A stretch of DNA of 64,000 bases from Symsagittifera roscoffensis (taxonomy: Eukaryota > Xenacoelomorpha > Acoela > Convolutidae). The stretch covers positions 58,784,759 through 58,848,758 of the forward strand of contig NC_087063.1 in the NCBI RefSeq assembly GCF_963678635.1, read 5' to 3'. Below the pieces are notes generated by a model. It had not been told where the DNA came from and ran no database searches. It was given only the letters and a program-made list of their open reading frames with translations. Positions 20,210 to 30,673 of the stretch are shown here, piece after piece. Every line of letters starts with the position of its first letter. Within the stretch, counting starts at the first letter, position 1. The translations under genes and the position numbers were made by a program.

Positions 20210-21862
20210 GTGATACCTACAAGGAATATTCCTCGTGGGCAGTCCCCGATGGAACTTTTGACGCCTCGCGAGTTCAGTCAAACGACGGAGACGCGACTCC
20301 CAGCTACAACTGGTCGAGTGACAATCTCGGACCCGAGTGACACCCTAGGTGACCCAGTCGTCGAGCAAACAGTGAGAAAATTGATAGAAACAGCTGGACG
20401 ATTGGTCGCTAAAAGGAATGCGCCAGGTTCTGGGGTGACTGCACCCTATGGAAAAATCGATGACACGGGCAGAGTGCAACTCTCCCAAAAGGTGATGAAG
20501 AGAACGGGAGTTAGTGATACAACGTTACCGACAAAAAGCTCTAAGGTCTCAGACAGAAAGATACGAGAAATGCCGATGAAGAAAGTGTCCCCAGTGTTTG
20601 ACGTGCAGAAGAACAACCAGTTGAAGTATAGCTTCACATTCACAGGAGTTCCGGATACGGATTCGCGAGCCTGCTTCAATCGATCCACTTGGACCCCAGC
20701 AGTAAACCTGCAGCAACCGCCACTTGGGACATCACATCTGATACTGAGTGACAGCTTAGTGAGAGTACTCCCGAATTTGAAGACCTCCTGGATCACTACG
20801 ATAGTCCAGCTATTTCGGATGGTGGAGCTGATGAACCCAGGGAGGATCCCTAACATAATGATCCTAATAGGGACAGACAATGTATCAAGATACTCATATG
20901 AGGAAGAGCCACAATGGGAGTCGATAAAGTTGTACCTATTTACTACTCTCTGGCATAAATTCAAGTGCGCGGTACTGACCGTCTGCACCGTACCCATGAG
21001 CACAAAGTCGTCGACAGCGACAGGAAGAAGACATAATGAAGGAGTCAACAAATGGAACAATATAATGAGGAACTTGGCGAGTCGGAATGCTGAACGGATG
21101 ATCCTTATGGACATTGAACACGAGTTGAGAGCTATAGATCAAGCCAGACTAACCACCAATGGGATCATCTTTGATAGAATTGAAGGACAAGCCTGGTTGA
21201 ACCGAGTCTTCCAAGAGCGACTGGATGAAATGGAAGTCGAGCTCTTTGACACGGGAGCGCTGAAGAAGGAAGAAACCACGAATGAGCCGGCAATTTCATC
21301 ATTTGTGCCCCCTAACTTACAAACTCGTTTAAGAACGGTCCCAGCGGTGACCTACAGGCCGCAAAGCTCTAGCGAGCCAGGGCAAAGACCAGATGTACAA
21401 GATCGATTGGGAGAAGCGCCAATGAGAAGAACCGTCCATCCAAGACGAAGGTTAGGACCTGTCAACCCGACCGTGGAGACGACCAGCAATTCGAGATCAG
21501 AGACAAGATCAGAGACTACGGGTACCAGCCGAGAGGAGCGACGTCCAGACATGAGCACTTTGATGTGTTCGAGGTCCATACCTTCTCCCTGGCACGTGTA
21601 CAAACAGGACCTGATGAATTTGAATATTCAGACAGTGAGGTTTGCAGCAGATGCCACGAGGAGATGCCATGGTAAATGGAGCGAAGTTGTCCGTCAACGG
21701 ACTTTATTCAAAAACAGGCGTAGACTGGTTGATAGCGGGTGGCATAAACTTCAACTCCACGAGCGCCTTGAGGTTTGCCGACTTAGAGGGACTGCCCTCA
21801 AACAAAACAATGGGTCCAGTAAATGCAAGGCCATTGCAAGATGTGAAATTGAATCACGATGA
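20210..21862 (+). CDS. Accessory module M2: SGNH-hydrolase-like domain, element A
   Basis: The longest open frame in the window, 550 codons. Residues about 180-380 have the SGNH/GDSL order: HLILSDSLVRVLPNL (block I, GDS changed to SDS), IMILIGTDNVSRYS (block III, GTND changed to GTDN) and NGIIFDRIEGQAWLN (block V, D-G-I-H changed to N-G-I-I). SGNH enzymes cleave esters with a Ser-His pair; here the nucleophile Ser remains but the His and the Gly/Asn pattern are altered, so activity is doubtful. The N-terminal 170 residues are basic and low in complexity. From about residue 480 the frame is out of phase with M3 (true frame at 21642), indicating a frameshift. Confidence 0.75.
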   Translation: MIPTRNIPRGQSPMELLTPREFSQTTETRLPATTGRVTISDPSDTLGDPVVEQTVRKLIETAGRLVAKRNAPGSGVTAPYGKIDDTGRVQLSQKVMKRTGVSDTTLPTKSSKVSDRKIREMPMKKVSPVFDVQKNNQLKYSFTFTGVPDTDSRACFNRSTWTPAVNLQQPPLGTSHLILSDSLVRVLPNLKTSWITTIVQLFRMVELMNPGRIPNIMILIGTDNVSRYSYEEEPQWESIKLYLFTTLWHKFKCAVLTVCTVPMSTKSSTATGRRHNEGVNKWNNIMRNLASRNAERMILMDIEHELRAIDQARLTTNGIIFDRIEGQAWLNRVFQERLDEMEVELFDTGALKKEETTNEPAISSFVPPNLQTRLRTVPAVTYRPQSSSEPGQRPDVQDRLGEAPMRRTVHPRRRLGPVNPTVETTSNSRSETRSETTGTSREERRPDMSTLMCSRSIPSPWHVYKQDLMNLNIQTVRFAADATRRCHGKWSEVVRQRTLFKNRRRLVDSGWHKLQLHERLEVCRLRGTALKQNNGSSKCKAIARCEIESR

Positions 21863-22567
21863 AGGAAATTGAGAACAAAGACCCGGAAGACTCTTGACGA
21901 CGAGGGCACCAATAGGACAACACGTAAAATGTTCAGACAGATAAAAGTACCCCCAGGTCATGTAAAAGAAAGAGCGTACCCGAAACAGGTGAATCAAAAA
22001 GGTGATGTTCAGAGATACGGTGGATTGAAGGCGATCAAGAAAGTTGAGACCATCTTTGCTGCGTATGACAAAGCAGAAAGAGGAAGACAAAGATTATGAT
22101 ATTCGAGAGCTCAGATTTCGTGTATACCTCCAAGTCTCTGTTTTGACCTGATGTTATAATCTTGGCAGCGGTCGACCTGGACCTAGTGCAGTCTGTGTCG
22201 ATGGCAATCCGGGTACAACGACAGACAGAAATGAACCCAAACGACCATCTACATATTAGGGTTTTCCCGAGCAGACTCAGAAAGCCTACGACCTCCGAAG
22301 ACGCTGTATGACCAACCAGCTATAAAGGATATCCTCGAGTCAATGGGTGAAGTAGTGGACACGCTGAAAGAAGGTGCCTTCACCAAGATAACACCGAAAG
22401 CCGTGTTTGCACTGTCTCCGGGATATGCACAGCTCCCGGATGGACTGAATTTTGTATATGCGATGGTGGCTTTCCTCTCGGAAGGGAAAAATGATGTGAT
22501 CATAACTACCCCAAATCGCGGAATAGAGATGGAGAATAGAGTCGTAGAAGTATCGATCGTTGAATAA
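21642..22567 (+). pseudogene. Accessory module M3: conserved block and second SGNH-like segment
   Basis: 21642-21872 matches the minus-strand copies: VDWLIAGGINFNSTSALRFA corresponds to VGWLKAHEVHFSRDKTLETA. About 22150-22260 holds a shortened counterpart of the second SGNH-like segment (VIILAAVDLDLV... NPNDHLHI, against VIIVAGSDFDG... GMNDHLHA). 22343-22567 carries AVFALSPGYAQLPDGLNFVY and a strand VIITTPNRG, both conserved in all copies. An internal deletion and at least three frame changes show decay. The biochemical role is not known. Confidence 0.55.
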
Positions 22568-22579
22568 CTAGCCCTGTTT

Positions 22580-24541
22580 GTGTCGTTTGGTGCAGAGAAC
22601 TTTGTGAAAGGACCAGCGATACTGCTCACCGAAGGAGTGCAGAATTTGCGACTAGATGGACTTCTAACGCTGATCGCGATAACGCATGGAAACTTGGGAG
22701 GATTGATGAATTTGACACGCTATCCGGAGCAGCTGAGAGAGAACGTGAGGAAATTCTACGTAAAGCGATCTACGGTTTCCTGGAACAAGATAAGAGATTT
22801 GCGACATATTGTTATCCAGTACCTCCTGGAGCAGAATCGCTTTGGAATAGGAGAGGTTGAAACGATTCAGAGGGAGGAAGATGTGCGAAGTCATATTGGG
22901 GGCATGCCCCTGCTAACTGATCTGAGCTTAGCTATGAGGACCGATCCCTTAGCATTGATCAGAGGAGCCACGGAGTTCATGACGGGCATATATTGACCTG
23001 CAGTCACGTTTAACTTCCCTGATGTTAAGGTGGAAGCATACAGGAGGTCGGTGCTGCACCTGAGCTATATATCAGTAGTGGGCGGAAGTGCGCTGAATTG
23101 GTGTGAGCAGTATGTACTGCGAGAGCTCATGAGCGAAGACCTATTGTTTGCAAAGGTATCGGAGCCAGAGATGTCGGTCATTAACTTTGACGATCATTTC
23201 CGTGATCGTATGTGAGAAAAGGACAGAGGACACATCGAGGTGTTCCCAAAGCTCTGCAACTTAAGGCCGCATGATAAAAACGAATGGCGAGATCACGAGA
23301 ATTCCTCGTCTAATGGCCGCGTACTATAAGGTGAGAGAAGAGACGAAAGGCTGGGCTGATTACAAGAAACTGCTGGAGGAAGTCACTGAATTCCCTCTGA
23401 TAAGAAATATGCTGCTCGGAGCAGTCTCCGCAGTGCAAACCCCTAGGATGGGAGCCTTTGAGACTAACGAAAGGAGAATGGCGACATTCTCTGAAATGAT
23501 GGATTCTTGTTTCATGGGCAGAAACGTCGCAGTGCTGCAGTATACGCAGTTTGCTTACACTGATGGAGCAACGAGGAGACGAATGAGCAATGCAGCGACT
23601 CCGAAGCCTGTGACGTTTGACAAGACATGGTTGAAACTGGATCTAGCGCGTATGATTATGAGAGGCAAGGCTGACTTACTGGTTTTAACGAGTGTAAAAC
23701 CAGAGTTAACGGTGGGAGGAACACTACAGACTAGAACCATGCTAGCACCCTTCAGCCATGAAGAAGTCAAAGTAGTTCATGGAGAGGAGGAAGATCAGTC
23801 AGCTGGCAGACTAGTTGTACCGAAATTTCCTGATGGAGCAAGGGGTGAAGAGCAAGGGCCTTAAGTTCACTAAGAACCCGAGACGAGACGATGGGCAGGG
23901 AGGATGCCTTCGATCGGAAGAGCCTATGCATCAGGATCCCGATCAAGCCGAGAAAGAAGACAATAAGGCGTCGACAGGAGGGATGTCCAGCCTGGACTTC
24001 AATTTCCTCAGCGATTTTGAAAACGGCGAGGACACGTTGGAAGCGACGCGACTGAGCCGGCAGACGAGGGAACTTCCACGCTGGAACCCCCGTCGGCCTT
24101 CATGGGAACGAACCGGAACTTGCCGGAGAGCAGCTCTCCGAGCAATTCTAAAAATACCGAACAGAAACTCTTGATGGAATCACCAAGGAGAAGAAGAATA
24201 GAAGGCACTGCCAGAGTACCTTTCTTGGGAACGTTGCCCAAAGAAGAGTAGGAGGTGCATCAAAGAGACCATGAAAATAGGACGGGATGCATAATGGACA
24301 GAGTGGTCCTCATGGAAGAGGTCTGGACAGTAGTTCAGATCTACGGAACCCAGTCTATTTTGAAGCTAGGTATCAACCGACCACTAATGCGGGAAGTCCA
24401 TGACAAACTCGACGAGTGTGAAGGAAGATTGAGCGAGTTGTTGATCGACTCGGCCACTGACGAAAGTGAGGCAAACTCTCCTATCAAGATGACGCCGCAA
24501 GAAGACAAAGGAGAAGTGGTATATCTGTCAAGAGCCCGGAA
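22580..24541 (+). pseudogene. Accessory module M4 (unknown), element A
   Basis: 22580-22996 contains LLTEGVQNLRLDGLLTLIAITHGNLGGLMN, matching YKISRGVETLRIDWYLTLIFLTHGNLAVFRR of the minus-strand copies. The following frames (23030-23215, 23271-23864, 23815-24174, 24255-24548) have no visible counterpart in those copies. They are either a part lost there or a part gained here. The 23271-23864 frame (197 codons) is basic, mostly helical and without recognised motifs. Frames are offset by short gaps, consistent with one decayed long ORF. Confidence 0.5.
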
Positions 24542-24547
24542 GGACTG

Positions 24548-25581
24548 ATGCGATCAAAAATGATGATTGACAGAATTAATGAAATGAAGATGAAACTGGG
24601 CAGCAAGGTGACATTGAGGAAAACGGGAAAGACAAAGTTGGATTACGAAATCTCAATGAAAGCTGTCAACTCAGCTAAAAGAAAACGCGTCGAAGAAGAT
24701 ATGGACTTGGGACAGGGTGATGATCGATTGCCTGGCACAGGCAGGATGTGGACTGACGTAGCGATGGTGCCACCCATTCTCATGGCAGGAATAAAATCAG
24801 CCAGTTACAAAACCAAAAAGAGTGACCGCTTTCTGACTGGAGCGACGTTAGAAATGGAGATACTCAGCCAATGTGGAGAGAGTACCCTTAAAGTCTTCAA
24901 ACCGTCTCCCATGAATCACGGAAAGGGAAGCGTCGTAGGACAGCTAGTCCCAGTGGAATATAACCGACTGAGAGTGTCGGAAACTGTATCGATTGATGAA
25001 CCCGCCGATGGATACATGGAGATCTTAGAGTACAGAAATTCGGCCAGAGGACCTTTAATGGCTCTTGAAGACAAAAGTGCCATTGAAGGTTATCTGGAGA
25101 CAATGACGCAAGGCACTCTGAAGCAGAAGGCATACGGCACTCTGGTATTGTCTGAAATGCACGGGGAAACGAGCTAGCAGTTGGTGAGCCTTCCATGGAG
25201 AGCAGTAGTATTACGATACTTCGAAGAAGAAATGAGAACCACGCCGAAGATACACGCTCTGATAAAAAAACCCTATGTGAGAACAGAATTACAACTGAGG
25301 TTCGATTGGTGCATGATTGGAATGACACGCGGGAAATATGATCGAAGGGAGAAAAGGTGTTCTTAATGACGAGTGTGAGAGATCTGATGACCCAAGAAGG
25401 AGCAGCAGTAGCGTGCGCGAAGCGGAAAGACGCTCTCTGTTTCATTCGATTTATGAGTTTCAGTGCCAGCATTGAACACTTGCGACGAGATGCTAAGAGA
25501 AGGCGAAAAATGAGCGAAAGCCTTGCTCTTGCTAGCACTTTTGGACATCCATCAGAGCAAGCCGATGCGAGTAAACATTAA
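24548..25581 (+). pseudogene. Accessory module M5 (unknown), element A
   Basis: Frames 24548-25177, 25181-25366 and 25357-25581 together align with M5 of the other copies: AIEGYLETMTQGTLKQKAYG with ELEGCLKKLDRGVSRKRRNW, AVVLRYFEEEMRTTPK with KLLLEYFENEMRTPSS, and CAKRKDALCFIRFM with LARRKDATCFLRWI. A TAG at 25175 and a frameshift near 25360 separate the pieces. No known domain recognised. The mix of helices and a Lys/Arg-rich start suggests a soluble protein. Confidence 0.55.
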
Positions 25582-26284
25582 GGAGCCTGTTAAGCTGGAA
25601 CCTATGAAAAATATTGACGAAATAAGGAGAAGATTCTGGACGTCAAGAATTGCAACGGTAAGAAGCGCTGCTAATCAGCAGACCAAGCTGGGACTAGTCT
25701 TGGAGGAAAAGGTGACTGCACCTTCAGTGCCAAAATCTGACAACCGAGTGGAGTTTGGATTGGGATTCTCGGACGAATTGCTGAGAGCGAGTTTGATGGT
25801 AGTGTGGGAACTAATGAAACCATCATGGTGTCCTAGTCCCAACGCTGATTCGATATTACGTGCGACACAAGACGTGCAGAGGGAACTGAACTCAGTCTGT
25901 AAGTTGCGTGACCTGAACGTCATCTATAATTTGATGACGACATCCTCTAAGAGCAACGGAGAAGACAAAGTAGAGTTGCCTGGCTGGAGACCAGAGGACT
26001 GGGTCAAACCTGGTAGCTGTCTGGCAGAAGTCTGTGGACTGGAAGGTCACATCTGTGGAGGTCTGGATTGCATAAAGACCCTGGATAAACAACATAAGCA
26101 ATTGACGATATTGTTTGGGAACATTGTGATGAAGGCGAAAACGGAAACGGAACTGAATGCAGATTGCCATGGAGGAACCGAGGTGAATCTAGTGTTTGCA
26201 CTAGGATTCTACAGCATGTTTAGTTCCTTAGAGTCGTTATTGAATCTAGAAAAAAGCATGAGATGGTTACGACCATTAGTGTAG
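25523..26284 (+). CDS. Accessory module M6: unknown protein with Cys/His cluster, element A
   Basis: 253 codons. Start shared with other copies: RRRFWTSRIATV, then TKLGLVLEEKVTAP and VWELMKPSWCPSP. Near residue 170-190 lies CLAEVCGLEGHICGGLDC. The spacing C-x9-H-x-C-x4-C is the same as CLDMAAGGGEHSCDGRSC in the minus-strand copies (about 39910 and 49790), although most residues between differ. That fits a small metal-binding site. A conserved NLVFALGFYSMF / NLATALGF segment follows. Function unknown; zinc binding is inferred. Confidence 0.6.
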   Translation: MLLLALLDIHQSKPMRVNIKEPVKLEPMKNIDEIRRRFWTSRIATVRSAANQQTKLGLVLEEKVTAPSVPKSDNRVEFGLGFSDELLRASLMVVWELMKPSWCPSPNADSILRATQDVQRELNSVCKLRDLNVIYNLMTTSSKSNGEDKVELPGWRPEDWVKPGSCLAEVCGLEGHICGGLDCIKTLDKQHKQLTILFGNIVMKAKTETELNADCHGGTEVNLVFALGFYSMFSSLESLLNLEKSMRWLRPLV

Positions 26285-27084
26285 AAGTGTTTCCGGGAGT
26301 GTTGCAAACCGAGCAGAAGTATATTGGAAAGTGAAGAGAGGCGATCGAGGCGGAAATGAACATCCGGATCCGGCATAGTGAAACTTATTGTAGACCGACG
26401 GGAGCAAGATTTTTAGTGGGCTCAACTTTAGCTCCAATGGGTAAGAGCAGATACCCAGTGCATTTCATATCGGTGGATGTGAAAAGTACGAGAACGATCG
26501 TGGATCAATTTTCTAAGTGCCAAAATGCGTAAGAATAGCGAGAATGTTAGAAAAATCTTACAAGTTACTGTGCAAAATGTTCTCAGCAGTTCCGGAGAAA
26601 ACCAAAGAGGAATTAGAGTCGATACTGGGAAAAAAGTTCATGGGATAAGCCAGTGGCAACGAAGACAAAAGCAGAAAGGATCAACAGTCACGGATTACAA
26701 TGAAATAGAAGCACAATGTCGAAGCACATCAGAGTGTTCAGTGCGTATCAGCTGGATATTGGTGCAGGAGCTTTTAAGCGAGCTTTTGTAACTCATCGGA
26801 ATACAGTAACTACCTCAGTGAAGAAAAACTTCTAGGACAAGTGAATGTGACGGAAGGGGAAAAAAAGAGATGTTGAAGGAAGACTTGGAGAGAAACGTGA
26901 CGTTGTGCCTCCAAAACAGCTTCTGCCGAAACATAGAATCTAAGGTTGATCCTCTACCTTGTTGTAAACAAAGAGTAGAAAAGCAGAAGTGTTGGAGGAC
27001 TGCTTCCAACAGCATCAGAATAGCTGCCGACGTGTTGCAAGACACAGAGACTGAAAATGCGGAGTCAATGACGCAGGAGAAGTA
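26285..27084 (+). pseudogene. Accessory module M7: C-terminal coiled-coil region, element A
   Basis: Broken frames. 26540-26650 reads MLEKSYKLLCKMFSAVPEKT, aligned with MLELFETACKVFAEPMEVRH of the minus-strand copies. 26870-27084 reads EDLERNVTLCLQNSFCRNIES, aligned with EDLAKNLSLILHNSFCLNRES, and ends at a TAG. It is predicted to be mainly helical with a charged tail. It closes the accessory region; no LTR or polypurine tract was recognised downstream. Confidence 0.55.
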
Positions 27085-28376
27085 GATGGAACATTGACAA
27101 ATGGCCGAAAAACAAGAACCAAAAATAAAGAAAATTAGAAGAATTTAGAAGTTTTAGAACTTCTAAACGACGAACAAAGGAGAAAAAAAAGAAGCGACGA
27201 AAAAGAAAATGTTAAAACTCAGAATTGTTTTGTATGTGACAAAAAACTCAAATAAGAAACAAAGGAACTAAGTTTGCAATTGAAACTGAAAAGAAAACAT
27301 TTAGTTGATTTTTGAAGGTTAAAGAATTTAATGCATTTGTAAAATTGCATAACGATTTTAATTAATGACTTTAGAGACACTTACTATTTATTTAGAGGTG
27401 CTTGAGTGGAGTGTATATTAAAATATTCCAGCCTGCATGATTGATTTTAATCAACTAGACAAGAACCAGATTGATTTTAATCTACTGATTGAACATGATT
27501 GATTTTAATCTACTGACAAGAACATGATTGATTTTAATCAACTAGACAAGAACCAGATTCATCACAGCCCAAAACGATAGTGATCAGGACCTAGACATTG
27601 GAAGTCTCAAAAGATGTTTTATCTTAAGTATGTCCTCGTAAGTGCAAACTGGTGAAAGAATTTGGAAGGCTATAATAGTGTAGTATGATGCCATTTATAC
27701 TCTGCAGTGAGTCGATATGACGTACATAAAAGTGACTTTATGCATTTTGTAATTTCTGTTCGATGGCACTGTACCTTTTCGATGATGACTACGAGACTCA
27801 ATGAGGAAATTGTCCGGGCTGTCCGGGAGTATGTGACATTCGACCAGAATGTACAAAGATGCAGTTTCGCAATCAAAATTTTATCGATATGAAAAAAGAC
27901 ATTAAACCTGGAAGATTGATGGTTTTAACGGATTAGCAGCGTCATTTGATGAATCGTGAAAGGTTATATTTGATGAATCGTGAAAATGATATACTTCAGA
28001 AACATAAAGACCCAAATCAAAAACTTAGTACTCCCATGTATCGTCAGCATACCCACAACTCATTAACAACCGAAAAAATTTTGGCTGTGTATTTCATTTC
28101 AAAGAGTTCAAAACTGAAGATACATTCAGTAGCCAAGACCAGACGCTAGTGAAAACTACCAATTTGTGACGACAATTTTTTTTCGGACAAAAATCACCAC
28201 AGGGCAAATCCGTTTCTACAGCGATCGCTAACCCAGTAGAATTGATGAATGGAACAACAATGAACACATCAAGATTTGTTAACTAGCCACACACTGTCTT
28301 GAAAAAAAAACATATTTCAGAAACATAAAAACCAAAATCAAAACCCAGAACTTACGTGAACCGTCAGGACCAGAGT
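27085..28376. other. Noncoding 3' of element A, with short repeats
   Basis: A+T-rich, no supported gene. 27430-27560 holds about five spaced copies of gattgattttaatc(a/t)act with spacers such as agacaagaacca. 27835-27975 (cattcgaccagaatg ... gatggttttaa ... atgaatcgtgaaaggtta) is a diverged match to 31921-32062 (dispersed repeat R2). Confidence 0.55.
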
Positions 28377-28600
28377 GAACCTTCGGTTGAAAGGTGGACA
28401 ACCGAAGTCTCCCAATGGTCCAGCCCCAAAATTCATTTCTCAAGTCAAAACTCTTAATTACAAACTTCTTGTACCCGAAAAAAGGAAGGCGTTGGGACGG
28501 CAGGTCCAGCCTTCCAGAAAAAAATTAGGAGTGCTATTTCCCCGGATTCCAGAAAGCGGAGGGGTCTCGGGCCCAGAACTCAAACTCTTTTATATAAGCT
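28377..28600 (+). repeat. Dispersed repeat R3, copy 1
   Basis: The stretch gtggacaaccgaagtctccc...aatggtccag (about 28394-28432) with its flanks resembles the reverse complement of 32380-32470 (gtggagaaccgaagcggccc, aatggtccag). The two copies lie in opposite orientation. A 76-codon frame here parallels a 65-codon frame in the other copy (PNGPAPKF / PNGPGNKT) but is too short and isolated to call a gene. 28600-28984 holds nothing recognised. Confidence 0.5.
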
Positions 28601-28984
28601 TTTAGCTTCCTGGTCATTTCCTGAGTTGAATATTCATTAACATCTTGATTCATTTTCAGAGAATGAGAAGCTGGGAGTGAATGAAAGGGTTGATCCATCT
28701 TCGATGGAGATGATGATTTTTATCTACTGAACAAAAAAAATTGTAATATAATAAATAGTAGTAGCCCTGTTTTTAGGAGTGACCTTGTGGTCTGGGGATA
28801 CTGAGACCTAGACATGAGCTCACTATTTTTGCATATAATTAAGTTAATTTGAGCGTTCTGGTCGAAGCCGGAAAGCAGTAACGTTCTGTCGACCCGTTAG
28901 GAAAACCACCAAAAGAACTGGCTTTGGCAGAGACGGTGAAAAGCATGTAGAGCTGTGTTTAGACGCTACCCAGTCGTTGTAGAC

Positions 28985-29830
28985 CTAGCTTTCTTTTCTG
29001 TCGATATATACTTCCGGGCGAATGTTACAGGGAAGTGAGGTCAGATCCAGAATATCATTATTTTCAGGTCCTTTGGACAGGCTTGTGACAAATTTTTTGT
29101 TAACAGCACTTTCGAGAGAGTCAAATGTGGCATCTCCTGCGTTCAAAACACGCTGTAGATAACCCCAGTTTCTTTGAAGGCTGACAGAATAGTCAGAGTA
29201 AGCCGCATGAGGCTCACTTTGTGCAATAGTACAGATCTTATCTACCATTTCGGAGAACTTCTCGCACTTACTCTGAAGGTATTGGCGTTTCCCAAGATCA
29301 TCGCAAACGAACGCTCCCAGATATTTCCGACCAGTTTAGATGTGGACCCCGGTGTCACTAAGGAGGGCACTGAGTGCTTCTTGTAGATCTTCTTCACAAC
29401 CAGATACGTCTTGTCCACATTCAGATAATAGCCATATTTTGGACTGTTGACAATAAGACTATTCCATCATTTGCGGAGCCGGGACAGCTCGCCAGCACCA
29501 GCACCACCGTCAGCGTAAAAGCAGCGCTTGGCAACCGCAGGCATGTTGACCAGCGGCAGAGTTATTAGCCCGTACATTGCTATCTCCTTGATTGGTGCCT
29601 TCTTCGGAAGAGATAATGCCATTGCCAGTGAAGATCATAGTGGGTGTTCTGTAAGTGTTGCTAAAGAACGGAGAGAGTTTCGGGCATAGCATCTGGATAT
29701 TTCCCAACACAACTTTCCGGTTCATGCGATTAAACGCATTGTCAGCATCAATTAAGAGGCAACCTTCTGTCTTCATGTCCTCATAAAGTTGCTGCATAGC
29801 ATGGAAGTCGCTTCAATTCCACCGGCATGA
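28985..29830 (-). pseudogene. Reverse transcriptase core and C-terminal part
   Basis: 29797-29510: LLIDADNAFNRMNRKVVLGN (motif A, first catalytic Asp), then GIISSEEGTNQGD (motif B). Just below, about 29520-29480 reads YADGGAGAGELSRLRK, where the second Asp of the Y-A-D-D active site is Gly. 29470-29390: SPKYGYYLNVDKTYLVVK (motif after the active site). 29248-28985 is the post-RT helix region with LQRNWGYLQRVL. The motif-C change and the frameshifts argue against activity. Confidence 0.75.
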
Positions 29831-30000
29831 CCCGCACATGTTTGCAGGGGACCCATGACTTCTCTAACCTCATCGCGCATCAATTTCATGATCACAGAGC
29901 TGATGTTGCGCCTGAAAATGTCTCCTATTTCCATAGGTCTGATTCATGGATTCTTATCGAGAGCAACAGAGAGGACGCGATAGGAGCAGGGTTGACAAAC

Positions 30001-30622
30001 TCAGTGAATAACCGCCTCCCAAACCTCACAAGACCATCGCACAGTTCGCGCGATTTGGGGAAGTTGTTGGAGCACATCATACGTCGTGCATTCAAAGCAT
30101 CGACATCTGAAGGGCCAGCACTTCCACGAGCCTGAAGGGCAGCAGTTTTGAGTTCTCAGCAGTAATGTCATTAGCAATGGTAAGAACAAGATCATCAACC
30201 GGACCATAGAGAAGACTACCTTGCTGAATGGGTTCCGACTTAGGATGCTTCTCTCTCAAGATGCTGACATTTTCATCACACATCGGCAATGGTTTGCTCT
30301 CCGTATCAAGGGAATTGATGGCCGTGTTGTACTTACCTGAATGGATGAGAGCAGAGAAGCGCTTCGGGTCCAATGGCTTCTGTTTGCTGGTTTTCATTGC
30401 ATGGCAGAAGATTCTTTGAACTTCATCGGATTCTTTCAAAAGACCGTCGACATCACCATCATTCCATTTGACTAACTTCTGCTGTAGACAGTTGACACGG
30501 TCCCGGCTTTTCGAATTCTTGGATCGTTTTTGAAGGAGAAGCACAGGAAGCAGAGAGAAAGCGAATATAGAATATGTAGCACCTGCCGAATTGCTGTTAT
30601 ACATTTCAAGCAAGCGACTCAT
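30001..30622 (-). pseudogene. Pre-RT region of the PHD-finger retroposon
   Basis: 30622-30092 encodes a basic helical region ending PIQQGSLLYGPVDDLVLTIA, followed after a frameshift by SGPSDV and the RT finger motifs in 30207-30001 (fragments). The role is probably RNA binding and the RT fingers, judged from its place between the PHD finger and the RT core. It overlaps the lower edge of the RT by about 30 residues in another frame. Confidence 0.6.
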
Positions 30623-30673
30623 TTCTGCAACAAAAGCTTTACCCGCATTACCAGACGGGAGCGCAAAAAGGTT

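Larger units (their letters stand above)
16158..27084 (+). mobile_element. Gypsy-like element A with large 3' accessory region
   Basis: Starts inside the RNase H-integrase linker, then integrase, post-integrase region, macro-like domain (to 19129), a 385-bp spacer and about 7.6 kb of accessory coding sequence (M1-M7) in the same orientation. Its proteins are clearly related to, but diverged from, those of the 55177-60535 copy and the minus-strand accessory copies. The shared order of pol and accessory modules at both loci supports one composite element. gag, protease and RT are missing, so it is 5' truncated. Confidence 0.75.

Noticed and set aside
23271-23864. Host gene inserted in the accessory region
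   Set aside because: It is in the same orientation and collinear with the decayed accessory ORF, with no intron or domain that would point to a host gene.
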